Shown here: piece after piece, positions 28,026-35,661 of the stretch
Position numbering within the stretch: position 1 is the stretch's first letter
Layout of the letters: every line of letters begins with the position of its first letter
The notes under the pieces: generated by a model
Seen by the model: only the letters and a program-made list of their open reading frames with translations
What the model was told of the DNA's origin: nothing
Databases searched by the model: none
Origin: Hyphomicrobiales bacterium
Lineage (GTDB): Bacteria > Pseudomonadota > Alphaproteobacteria > Rhizobiales > Beijerinckiaceae
DNA length: 64,000 nucleotides
Direction: 5' to 3'
Assembly (NCBI GenBank): GCA_027483505.1
Contig: JAIXUP010000073.1
Coordinates: 62,001 to 126,000 of the forward strand
Program-made: the position numbers and the translations under genes

Positions 28026-29363
28026 TCAGGGCAGCGTGCGGCCGCGGAAGGTCTGCTCGAAGCGGCGCAGGATCTGGTTTGAGCGCGCGACCGCATCGTT
28101 GAGGCCGACCTCGACTGTCTTCTGTCCGTTCATGATGGCTTCGAGTTCCGAACGCACCTCGGAGCGGATCGAGGTGAAGTTGCCGAGACGGATTCCGCTG
28201 GTGTTCTTGGTCGGCGGGGTGAAGGTCAGGGACTGCATCGCCACTTCGCGGCCCTTGAACTTCGGCTGGGCATAGAAGCCTTCGTCGCGCATCTGGTTGA
28301 AGGCCGGAACCGTGATCGGAATGTAACCGGTGACATTCGGCATCCACTTCACTTCAGCGGGGGTCAGAACGAAGTCGAGGAACGCGGCGGCAGCCTCGTA
28401 CTCCTCCTTGGACTTGTTGGCCATCACCCAGAGGGACGCCCCGCCCACGAGCGAGTTGTGGCGGCTGAAGCCCTCGTAGACCGGGATCATGGCGACGTCC
28501 CAGTCGAGGCCGGGACGGCCTGTGTCGCCGACGACGCCATGGTTGGCGATCGACGAAAGCATCGAGGCGCAGGTGCCGTCAGCGAAAGCCTGGACGATGG
28601 TCTTGCCGGTCTGGGCGGTCTGAACGCGGGCGAGGCCCTCGTCCTGCCACTTTTTCAGGTTGGCGACGTGGCGCGGGAAGACGCCCTGGTTGATCACCAG
28701 TTCCGCGCCCAGCCCCTCATAGCCATTGCCCATGGTGGCGATCGGCTGGTTGTGGATGGCGGAAAGCTGCTCCATCGACTGCCAGGTGTCGAAGTCGAAG
28801 GCATAGGCGCACGAATGCCCGGCCGCCTTGAGCGCGCGCATGTCGCGTTCGAACTGCTCCCACGTGGCCGGCGGCGTGGTGCGGCCGATCTTGGCCCACT
28901 CGGCCCGGTTCCAGTACATCACGGCGCTGGAGGAGTTGTAGGGGAAGGACCACATCTCGCCCTTCGAGGTGGCGTAGTAGGAGCGGATGCCCGGGAAATA
29001 GTCGTTCCAGTCGATCTTCATCTTGAAGTCCCTGGCGAACTGGACTGCATTGTAGGTCGCCTGGGACAGCATGAAGTTGACTGTTCCGGCATCGTAGATC
29101 TGGACGATGGTCGGGTGCTGGCGGGCGCGGAATGCGGCAATGGTGTTCTGTTCTGCGCGGTCGTAACCGCCTTGGCCGACGCAGACCGCCTCGAACTTCG
29201 GCTGGGACTCGTTGAAGCGCTTGCAGTGTTCGGCCATGACCTCGCCGAGTTGGCCAGTGAGGCCGTACCAATACTCGAACTTGACCCGCGATGTTTGCGC
29301 CTGCGCGGCGCCAATGGTGGCAGCCAGTGCGAGGGCTGCAATGCCGAAACTCTTAATTGCCAT
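28026..29363 (-). CDS. ugpB: sn-glycerol-3-phosphate-binding periplasmic protein UgpB
   Basis: 445 residues from the ATG at 29363 (GAGGG upstream); the frame extends further but the signal peptide MAIKSFGIAALALAATIGA fixes the start, with cleavage near AQAQT. It is an extracellular solute-binding protein of family 1 with the UgpB-typical opening FEYWYGLTGQLGEVMAEHC, NSSSAVMYWNR and PTKNTSGIRLGNF. It captures sn-glycerol-3-phosphate or glycerophosphodiesters and delivers them to UgpAE-C. It follows phnM by 137 bp. Confidence 0.9.
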   Translation of the reverse strand: MAIKSFGIAALALAATIGAAQAQTSRVKFEYWYGLTGQLGEVMAEHCKRFNESQPKFEAVCVGQGGYDRAEQNTIAAFRARQHPTIVQIYDAGTVNFMLSQATYNAVQFARDFKMKIDWNDYFPGIRSYYATSKGEMWSFPYNSSSAVMYWNRAEWAKIGRTTPPATWEQFERDMRALKAAGHSCAYAFDFDTWQSMEQLSAIHNQPIATMGNGYEGLGAELVINQGVFPRHVANLKKWQDEGLARVQTAQTGKTIVQAFADGTCASMLSSIANHGVVGDTGRPGLDWDVAMIPVYEGFSRHNSLVGGASLWVMANKSKEEYEAAAAFLDFVLTPAEVKWMPNVTGYIPITVPAFNQMRDEGFYAQPKFKGREVAMQSLTFTPPTKNTSGIRLGNFTSIRSEVRSELEAIMNGQKTVEVGLNDAVARSNQILRRFEQTFRGRTLP

Positions 29364-29500
29364 GGGACGACCCTCATTGGCCGAGCGCGTCTGCCCGGCG
29401 ACGCGCATCCCTAGCCCCCCCACATGACGGGCCCATTGAGGATTCGTGGCAGTTCGGCTTCAACTCGATGAAAGGAGCGCAACAGACGGAGCGTCAGGCC

Positions 29501-30709
29501 TCAGCCGATGACGCGCGCGGCGTCGCCCATGAACGCCAGCCGGCCGCCTGCCATGGCGCAGACAATCCGGGGTGGAAGCGGCTGCCGATCCTCGATCAGG
29601 ACCAGATCCGCGCGCAGCCCGGTCTCGATGCGGCCCCGGTCGTTCAGGCCAAGGGCACGGGCAGGACCGCTTGAAACCAGCCCCCACGCTTCGGCGAGTG
29701 GCAGGATGCCTTGCGCTGAGAGCTGGAACGGCGCCAACGGGAGTGCCGGATAGTAGTAATCCGAAGCGAGCACAGTGCAAAAGCGGCGCGCCGCCATTTC
29801 TGCTGCCGATGGACACCCGGTGTGGGACCCGCCCCGGATCACGTTCGGCGCACCGAAGACGATCGGATCGCCGGCATCGGCTGCGGCCTTTGTCGTTTCC
29901 ACATTCACCGGAAACTCCGCGATCGCGCAGCCGAGATCGCGATACCAGCCACGCATCTGCGGCGTCATGTCGTCATGGGACAGCATAGGCAGTCCGGCCC
30001 GGCGCGCAGCGGCAGCCAGCCGTGCAATCGAGGCCGGCACCTCGTCAACTCTGGCATGCACGCGTTCGATCAGGGCGTGGAATTGCGCTTCGCTCAAACC
30101 CGATCGCGTGATCATGCCGGCCATCTTGTCGGGGCGGTGACGCTGCTTGATCGTTCCGGCCATATGGTCATTGAAGGCAAGGCAATCGATGCGCCCCTTG
30201 GCGATCCAGTCGAGGATGACCGGCTCGGCGTCCAGATTGCAGGTTTCGTGGCGCAGATGATAGCGCGTGTCAGCCAGCAGATGCGGCCTGAGAGCGGTGA
30301 TCGCTTCGAGGATCGCCAGCGCCGCCTCCGCTCCGCGCGTCCCGCCTTCCCACGACCACGTGACGGAATGGTAGGCCGTGGTGATGCCATTTGAGATGAA
30401 TTGCCGGTCGGCCTCCAGAAGCGCAATCAGGGGATCGACGGCTGCGGCGGGGCGCGGATGGATCAGCCGCTCGAAGCCGTCGCCATGGATATCGATGATG
30501 CCGGGAAGGACATAAAGTCCATGCGCATCGATCGTCAGCGCATCTGGCATGGCTCCGGTGGTGTCGGTGATCCGCCCGTCGGCGATCGCCACATCCATGC
30601 TGGCGAACTGTCCTCCGGTGAGCACACGCCCACGCACGATTCTGATCGGGCGCAGGGGCCGTCCCTCCAGAGCGCGGCCTGCGGTTGGGTTGCCTGCCTC
30701 GATGTTCAT
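29501..30709 (-). CDS. phnM: PhnM-like ribose-1-methylphosphonate 5-triphosphate diphosphatase
   Basis: 402 residues from the ATG at 30709; upstream in-frame starts would add a basic tail with no family match. It is an amidohydrolase-fold metal enzyme: IIDIHGDGFE (71-80, H75 and D77), CLAFNDHM, MLSHDDMT and VLASDYYYPALPLAPF correspond to the PhnM metal and substrate regions. PhnM acts in the C-P lyase pathway, releasing pyrophosphate from alkylphosphonate ribose triphosphate. No other C-P lyase core gene (phnGHIJKL) is in the window. It leads the ugpBAEC operon and diverges from phnDCE, so it is probably expressed with both under phosphate limitation. It may act on the standard intermediate made by distant genes, or on another substrate. 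Confidence 0.82.
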   Translation of the reverse strand: MNIEAGNPTAGRALEGRPLRPIRIVRGRVLTGGQFASMDVAIADGRITDTTGAMPDALTIDAHGLYVLPGIIDIHGDGFERLIHPRPAAAVDPLIALLEADRQFISNGITTAYHSVTWSWEGGTRGAEAALAILEAITALRPHLLADTRYHLRHETCNLDAEPVILDWIAKGRIDCLAFNDHMAGTIKQRHRPDKMAGMITRSGLSEAQFHALIERVHARVDEVPASIARLAAAARRAGLPMLSHDDMTPQMRGWYRDLGCAIAEFPVNVETTKAAADAGDPIVFGAPNVIRGGSHTGCPSAAEMAARRFCTVLASDYYYPALPLAPFQLSAQGILPLAEAWGLVSSGPARALGLNDRGRIETGLRADLVLIEDRQPLPPRIVCAMAGGRLAFMGDAARVIG

Positions 30710-30722
30710 GGGATCAGTCCAT

Positions 30723-30751
30723 CCGGTTCCGTGGACAACTCCATGAACCGG
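30723..30751. repeat. Inverted repeat CCGGTTC-N15-GAACCGG in the phnM/phnD intergenic region
   Basis: A perfect 7-bp inverted repeat with a 15-nt spacer lies between the Pho-box-like array and the phnM start. It could be a second operator or a leader hairpin in the phnM mRNA. No regulator can be assigned. Confidence 0.35.
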
Positions 30752-30755
30752 CCTG

Positions 30756-30773
30756 GTGACATCGCCATGACAT
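30756..30773 (-). promoter_or_regulatory. Pho-box-like site facing phnM-ugpBAEC
   Basis: Reading the minus strand, ATGTCAT-GGCG-ATGTCAC is a 7-4-7 direct repeat that matches the PhoB consensus CTGTCAT-N4-CTGTCAY except at the first base of each half-site. It lies about 47 bp upstream of the phnM ATG, where PhoB would replace the -35 element. Confidence 0.65.
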
Positions 30774-30777
30774 GCAG

Positions 30778-30795
30778 ATGTCATCAGTGCGTCAT
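30778..30795 (+). promoter_or_regulatory. Pho-box-like site facing phnDCE
   Basis: Reading the plus strand, ATGTCAT-CAGT-GCGTCAT is again a 7-4-7 direct repeat close to the PhoB consensus; GTCAT is intact in both half-sites. It begins 4 bp after the minus-strand site, so all four half-sites keep an 11-bp spacing. It lies about 60 bp before the phnD ATG. Confidence 0.6.
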
Positions 30796-30854
30796 GCCGT
30801 GATGGTGTCAGGACGGCCATCGTTTCGATCATTGTCAGCTTCGGGAGCCGCTCC

Positions 30855-31736
30855 ATGAACCGCCGTGACCTTATTGCCGCCGCCGCCGCCCTGACAGCGG
30901 CCGCCGCGTCGCCGGCCTTCGGCCAGACCCGCCAGCGCCTGCGTTTCGCCGTCACCGATGTCGATGGCTCCGAGAACCTTCAGCGCGAGTTCGGGCCGTT
31001 CAAGGCTGCGTTCGAGCGGGTGATGCCCAATGTCGAGATTGCGCTTTTCCCGGTGTCGGGCCGTACTTCGGCCGTCGAAGCGATGAACGCCAATCAGGTC
31101 GATCTCGTCCTGACCGGGCCGGCGGAATACGTTGTGTTCAAGGCCCGCATGCCGGCGGTCCAGCCTGTCGTGATCTGGCAGCGCCCGGACTACTTCTCGC
31201 AGGTGGTCGTGCTTGCAGAGGGGCCGATCAAGCAGCTCTCCGACCTCAAGGGTAGGAAGATTTCGTTCGGCGAGATCGGCTCGACCTCCCAGCATCTTGG
31301 TCCGGCCCAGATCCTGGCCGACGCCGGCCTCTCCTACGGGCGCGACTTCGAAGCGCTGTTCCTGCGCCGCAATGTGGCTGTCGAGGCGCTGCGCCGAGGG
31401 GACCTTGCCGCCATCGGCATGAATCTCACCCATATCCAGCAGATCCGTCGCGCCGTGCCCGATGTGAAGCTTGGCGTCATCGGCCGCGGCCGTGACCTGC
31501 CGGATGATTTGATCATCGCCTCGCCGGGCGTCTCTGCCGACATGGTCGGCCAGGTGCGCAAGGCCTTCATCGACCATGCCGGCCCGCTCCTGCAGGCCGT
31601 GCTCCAGGTCGAGGCCAATGCCCGCTGGAATGGCGGCACATTTCTGCCGAACGTCGCCGACCGTGACTATGACGTGATCCGCCAGATGTACCGTGCTGTC
31701 GGCATCAACGAGTTCACACGTTTCATCGGCCAGTGA
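30855..31736 (+). CDS. phnD: Phosphonate ABC transporter substrate-binding protein PhnD
   Basis: 293 residues. GGGAG lies 6 bp before the ATG. The N-terminus NRRDLIAAAAALTAAAASPAFG is a Tat-like signal peptide. The mature part is a PhnD/PtxB-type periplasmic binding protein: FGPFKAAFERVMPNVEI at the start, LTGPAEYVVFKAR and GRKISFGEIGSTSQHLGP in the ligand-binding hinge region. It delivers phosphonates or related phosphorus compounds to PhnCE. Its stop overlaps the phnC GTG start, so translation is coupled. The true ligand (alkylphosphonate, phosphite or phosphate ester) cannot be read from the sequence. Confidence 0.88.
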   Translation: MNRRDLIAAAAALTAAAASPAFGQTRQRLRFAVTDVDGSENLQREFGPFKAAFERVMPNVEIALFPVSGRTSAVEAMNANQVDLVLTGPAEYVVFKARMPAVQPVVIWQRPDYFSQVVVLAEGPIKQLSDLKGRKISFGEIGSTSQHLGPAQILADAGLSYGRDFEALFLRRNVAVEALRRGDLAAIGMNLTHIQQIRRAVPDVKLGVIGRGRDLPDDLIIASPGVSADMVGQVRKAFIDHAGPLLQAVLQVEANARWNGGTFLPNVADRDYDVIRQMYRAVGINEFTRFIGQ

Positions 31737-32542
31737 ACATCGTCGCGTTTCAGAAGACCGCTCCGGGCGAAGCGGCCGCTCCCATCAGCGCCGGCGCCGC
31801 GGTCGTGTCGGTGCGGGGTCTGAGCAAGCAGTTCGGCGCCGGGCCATTGGTGATGTCCGGGCTCGACCTCGACATCCAGCAGGGCTCCAAGGTCGCCATC
31901 ATCGGGGCCAACGGGACGGGAAAATCGACCTTGATCCGCATGCTCGTGCGGCTCGTCGAACCGGGCAGCGGCGACATCCGGCTGCTTGGTGAAGATGTGC
32001 GGACTCTGGGCGCTGCTGGCCTGAAGCGCCTGCGCTCGCGCGTGGGCTTCGTGTTTCAGCGACACAACCTGGTCACCCGGCTGAGCGCCCTCACCAATGT
32101 GGTCCACGGCGTCCAGAGCCGGATGAGCGGGCCGCGCACCTGGACCCAGCTGCTCGCCCCGCGTGAGGTCCGCGCCGAGGCGATGCACTGTCTTGAGCGG
32201 GTCGGCCTCGCCGACAAGGCGATGGCGCGTGTGGACACGCTGTCGGGCGGTCAGTCGCAGCGCGTCGCGGTCGCCCGCATGCTGATGCAGCGGCCCGAAC
32301 TCGTCATCGCCGATGAACCCGACGCCAGCCTCGATCCGAAATCCGGCGAAGAGGTCATGGCCACCTTGGCTGCTCTCGCGAGCGAGCAGAGCGCCACGCT
32401 GATCTTCGTATCGCACCGCATGGAACATGCGATCAGCTTCTCTGAGCGGATCATCGGTCTTGGCGGCGGCCGGGTGGCGCTCGACAAGCCGTCTCACACG
32501 GTCTCGGAGGCTGAGTTGACGCGGTTTTTCCACCATGACTGA
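31733..32542 (+). CDS. phnC: Phosphonate ABC transporter ATP-binding protein PhnC
   Basis: 269 residues from a GTG at 31733 that overlaps the phnD stop. It has Walker A GANGTGKST, Q-loop VFQRHNLV, signature LSGGQSQR, Walker B LVIADEP with the PhnC-typical DASLDPKSGEEVM, and the switch His in FVSHRMEHA. The first about 25 residues are an Ala/Pro-rich extension before the ABC fold. Its 3' end overlaps phnE by 8 bp. Confidence 0.88.
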   Translation: MNIVAFQKTAPGEAAAPISAGAAVVSVRGLSKQFGAGPLVMSGLDLDIQQGSKVAIIGANGTGKSTLIRMLVRLVEPGSGDIRLLGEDVRTLGAAGLKRLRSRVGFVFQRHNLVTRLSALTNVVHGVQSRMSGPRTWTQLLAPREVRAEAMHCLERVGLADKAMARVDTLSGGQSQRVAVARMLMQRPELVIADEPDASLDPKSGEEVMATLAALASEQSATLIFVSHRMEHAISFSERIIGLGGGRVALDKPSHTVSEAELTRFFHHD

Positions 32543-33341
32543 CGTGATGAAGCCCAAGGGAGGCCATCTGCCGCCCCGCATCGAGCATGCGAACCCGGTC
32601 GCCTTCACCCTGACCTTTGCCGTCGCGGCCTTCATCATCTGGTCGCTGACGACGGCCGGACCATCCATCGATCAGCTGGCGCGCGGCCTGCCCAATATCG
32701 GCAACATCCTGTCCCGCATGTTTCCGCCCGATCTCGAACGCCTCGACCGGATTCTGTGGTCGCTGTTCCAGACCTTCCAGATGGCGATTGCCGGCTGTGC
32801 GATCGGACTGGTCCTCTCTGTGCCGCTGGGCATTCTGGCGGCGGAAGGCCTGTCGCCGCATCCCGCCATCCGGACTGCAGCACGGTCCCTGATTGCCGTG
32901 TTCCGCACGGTGCCGGATCTGGTCTGGGCGCTGATCTTTGTCATTGCTGTGGGCCTCGGCTCGCCGGCAGGGGTGCTGGCCATCGCCATTGACGTCATGG
33001 GTTTTGCCGCCCGCTTCTTCGCGGAAGCCATGGAGGAAACGGACAAAGGCCCGCGTGAGGCTCTGTCGGCGCTCGGCGCCAACAAACTTGGCATGATCAT
33101 GTCAGCCGTATTGCCCGCGGCCTCACCCTCGATGATCGCCACATCGCTGTATTGCCTTGAGAAGGCCACCCGCGCTTCCGTTGTGCTCGGGCTTGTGGGC
33201 GCCGGCGGAATTGGCGTCGAACTCAAGGTCGCCTTCGATCTGTTCGCCTACCAGACCGCCGCAACCATCATCTTGGTGATCCTGATGCTTGTGATCGCCG
33301 TCGAGCAGACCGGCGGCTGGCTCAGGCGAAAGATCATCTGA
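32535..33341 (+). CDS. phnE: Phosphonate ABC transporter permease PhnE
   Basis: 268 residues, inner-membrane permease with about five to six helices. The EAA-type coupling loop REALSALGANKLGMIMSAVLP is followed by the PhnE-typical stretch ATRASVVLGLVGAGGIGVEL. It is the third and last gene of phnDCE; there is a single permease gene, as is usual for this subfamily. Two hairpins follow the stop within 60 bp. Confidence 0.88.
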   Translation: MTDVMKPKGGHLPPRIEHANPVAFTLTFAVAAFIIWSLTTAGPSIDQLARGLPNIGNILSRMFPPDLERLDRILWSLFQTFQMAIAGCAIGLVLSVPLGILAAEGLSPHPAIRTAARSLIAVFRTVPDLVWALIFVIAVGLGSPAGVLAIAIDVMGFAARFFAEAMEETDKGPREALSALGANKLGMIMSAVLPAASPSMIATSLYCLEKATRASVVLGLVGAGGIGVELKVAFDLFAYQTAATIILVILMLVIAVEQTGGWLRRKII

Positions 33342-33629
33342 AAGCAGACAAGGAAGCAGGGTTCCCTTGTCGGTCAGGCCGCGAAAGCCTGACGCGACCC
33401 AGCCAGCACGGCGCTGCGCTCGTCGCGTATCTCGGCGAAATTCCGCCACGACTGCGGGCCGCAGACATCTCGTCGCCACTGCCCGACGGCTGATCCAGGG
33501 GGGGCGGTTCCCGGGGCATGGGCAGGCGCGTGCACTGGTCCTTGCGGCAAGGCTGCCCGCGCCCGTTCCTCTGCCGAAAACCGTTTTGCTCCGGCGCTGA
33601 TCAGTGTCCCCGGGCCGACTCTGGAAGGC
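33342..33629. other. Intergenic region with two adjacent hairpins after phnE
   Basis: This region lies between the convergent phnE and rraA-like genes. Two perfect 7-bp-stem hairpins sit right after phnE: GACAAGG/CCTTGTC (33347-33371) and GTCAGGC/GCCTGAC (33373-33393, 7-nt loop). Neither has a T-run, so they may protect the 3' end or act with Rho. A 77-codon frame at 33367-33600 looks like chance. I see nothing else up to 33629. Confidence 0.55.
33347..33393 (+). terminator. Tandem stem-loops ending the phnDCE transcript
   Basis: Two perfect 7-bp stems in tandem begin 6 bp after the phnE stop. The U-tract of an intrinsic terminator is missing, so this may be an mRNA 3'-end stabiliser instead. 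Confidence 0.4.
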
Positions 33630-34289
33630 TCAATTCAGGCATCTAGCTTCGAGGCCGTCCACGAAGGCGCGGTCCCATCGGCCTTCGCGGATAGCCTTCA
33701 TCGTGGCTTCTTCCTTGTCCGCCTGGGCAAGCGCCTTGGCGATCACTGCCTCGGCCATGGCTGGCGCGAATGCGACAAGCCCGTCCTGATCTCCGACAAC
33801 GATGTCGCCGGGGCTCACCACCATGCCGCCGACCGTCACCGGCACATTGATCGCACCGGGACCGTCCTTGTAGGGTCCGCGATGGCTCACGCCGCGCGCA
33901 TACACCGGGAAAGGGCGTTCGCGGATCTCGGCCACGTCGCGGATCGCGCCGTCCAGGACCATGCCGGCGAGCCCGAGCGAGGCGGCAGCGAAGGTCATGA
34001 TTCCGCCAACCAGGGCGTTTGCGACGTCACCGCCCGCGTCCACCACCATCACGTCGCCCGGTCGGCACAGGTCATAGGCGCGCAGGATGGCCAGATTGTC
34101 GCCACCGCGCGTCCGCACCGTCACCGCCGTGCCGGCAAGCGGCGCAGGCTGATGATACGGGTTGAGGCCGATGCTGCCGCTGCTGCGGCTCAATTGGTCA
34201 CTGAGCAGCGCGACGGCGATCGACCTCAGCTGCAGGATGATGGCGGGGTCTGCCTGGGGGGCGGAGGGGTTCTTGAAGATGCCTGCCAT
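33630..34289 (-). CDS. RraA-like aldolase (4-hydroxy-4-methyl-2-oxoglutarate aldolase family)
   Basis: 219 residues from the ATG at 34289; the open frame is longer but the upstream part does not resemble the family. It contains the RraA/HMG-aldolase core: VVDAGGDVANALVGGIM (phosphate-type loop), then GMVLDGAIRDVAEIRERPFPVYARG with the conserved Arg-Asp metal/substrate pair, and GDIVVGDQDGLV near the end. Family members cleave 4-hydroxy-4-methyl-2-oxoglutarate or decarboxylate oxaloacetate. It lies 28 bp after an aminotransferase gene on the same strand, which could supply a 2-oxo acid substrate. The exact substrate is unknown. Confidence 0.8.
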   Translation of the reverse strand: MAGIFKNPSAPQADPAIILQLRSIAVALLSDQLSRSSGSIGLNPYHQPAPLAGTAVTVRTRGGDNLAILRAYDLCRPGDVMVVDAGGDVANALVGGIMTFAAASLGLAGMVLDGAIRDVAEIRERPFPVYARGVSHRGPYKDGPGAINVPVTVGGMVVSPGDIVVGDQDGLVAFAPAMAEAVIAKALAQADKEEATMKAIREGRWDRAFVDGLEARCLN

Positions 34290-34317
34290 GACGTTGAAAT
34301 ATCCTTGCGGTGGGATG

Positions 34318-35529
34318 TCAAACGAGCGCTGCGACGGCGCGGGCGATGCGATCGGCGCCCTCGTCGAGCGTCGCATGGGAGGCTGCGATGGAAAGGCGGA
34401 AATAGGGGGAGAGGCCGTAGGCGGCGCCAGGCACCACAGCCACGCCAACACTGTCGAGGAGATACATGACCACATCCTCGTCGCTGGTGAGCATGTGGCC
34501 AACAGGCGTCATGCGCCCAAGCAGCCCCTGGCAATTGACATAGAGATAGAAGGCCCCATCCGGTGGTGCGCAGCTGAGGCCGGCAATGCCGTTGATGCGG
34601 GCCAGCATCCGGTCACGCCGTGCACGGTAGGTCGCCACGCTTTCCGCCACAAAGGACTGGTCTCCGTTCAAGGCTTCGACCGCCGCCGCCTGGCTCACCG
34701 AGCAGGCGTTGCCCGAGGCTTGCGACAACAGCGTGCCGAGCGCCTCGATCAGGTCGCGCGGACCGGCCGCCCAGCCGATCCGCCAGCCGGTCATCGCATA
34801 GGTCTTGGAGACGCCGTTGATGGCGAGCGTCCGGTCCTTCAGTTCGGGGGCGGCGCTGAGCAGGTGCGGGGCGGGGCCGTCGCCATCGAAGCGGATGTGC
34901 TCGTAGATGTCGTCGGTCATGACCAGCACCTGCGGATGGGCGGCCAAAGCATCGGCGAGCGCCCGGTATTCGGCAGGCGAATAGGTCGCGCCCGTCGGAT
35001 TGCTCGGCGCGTTGAGGACGAGCCAGCGCGTGCGGGCCGTGATCGAAGCTGCAAGCTGCGTCGGTGACAGCTTGAAGCCCTGACTTTCCGGGCAGGCGAC
35101 CACCACCGGTGCGCCGCCGCACGCCAGCGCCATGTCGGGATAGGACACCCAGCAGGGCGCGGGGATCACGACCTCGTCGCCAGGCTCGAGGGTTGCTTCG
35201 AAGGCGCTGTAGATCGCGCTTTTGCAGCCATTCGTGACCACGATGTCCTTGGGGTCGTAGGAGAGGCCATTCTCCCGCTTGAGCTTGGCGGCGATGGCCT
35301 GTCTCAGTTCTGGCGTTCCGGCCAGCATCGTGTAGCGCGTTGCGCCATTATCCATGGCCTGGGCCGCCGCGCGGCGGATATGCGCGGGCGTGTCGAAATC
35401 TGGCTCGCCGACAACCAGGCTGACGATGCTGCGCCCTTCGCGCCTGAGCGCGCTCGCGCGATCCGCCGCTGCCGAACTGGGGGACGGCTTGATCCGACGG
35501 ACTCTCTCGGCGACGTGGACGACGGCCAT
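34318..35529 (-). CDS. PLP-dependent aminotransferase, class I (aspartate aminotransferase-like)
   Basis: 403 residues. NAPSNPTGA (173-181) holds the conserved Asn, DDIYEH (206-211) the Asp/Tyr that bind the pyridine ring, SKTYAMTGWRIGW (241-253) the Schiff-base Lys242, and FRLSIA near the end the carboxylate-binding Arg. Its length and motifs fit the AspB/subgroup I-gamma family of prokaryotic aspartate or aromatic aminotransferases. It diverges from the Nac-type regulator, and the ATA-N9-TAT site at 35610 lies 81 bp upstream of its start, so it may belong to the same nitrogen regulon. The amino donor is not decided by the sequence. Confidence 0.85.
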   Translation of the reverse strand: MAVVHVAERVRRIKPSPSSAAADRASALRREGRSIVSLVVGEPDFDTPAHIRRAAAQAMDNGATRYTMLAGTPELRQAIAAKLKRENGLSYDPKDIVVTNGCKSAIYSAFEATLEPGDEVVIPAPCWVSYPDMALACGGAPVVVACPESQGFKLSPTQLAASITARTRWLVLNAPSNPTGATYSPAEYRALADALAAHPQVLVMTDDIYEHIRFDGDGPAPHLLSAAPELKDRTLAINGVSKTYAMTGWRIGWAAGPRDLIEALGTLLSQASGNACSVSQAAAVEALNGDQSFVAESVATYRARRDRMLARINGIAGLSCAPPDGAFYLYVNCQGLLGRMTPVGHMLTSDEDVVMYLLDSVGVAVVPGAAYGLSPYFRLSIAASHATLDEGADRIARAVAALV

Positions 35530-35609
35530 CTGGACCCGTTTCCTGCTGACTAGCCTGCAACGCTAGATGTTCCAGAAAGACCTAGCCAACAGGAGTTCAG
35601 TCTGGCCTT

Positions 35610-35624
35610 ATAGGCGTCTCTTAT
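35610..35624 (+). promoter_or_regulatory. Nac-type site ATA-N9-TAT at the regulator's own promoter
   Basis: ATAGG-CGTCT-CTTAT fits ATA-N9-TAT, the pattern known for the Nac LysR-type regulator. It lies 38 bp before the GTG start of the regulator gene and 81 bp from the divergent aminotransferase start, a good place for autoregulation or for control of both genes. Confidence 0.6.
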
Positions 35625-35661
35625 GGATATCTCCAACGTTTCCGTTTTTCCGAGGCGCGAC

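Noticed and set aside
33367-33600. 77-codon plus-strand frame after phnE
   Set aside because: It starts inside the tandem hairpins, has no ribosome binding site, and its translation is basic and without structure.
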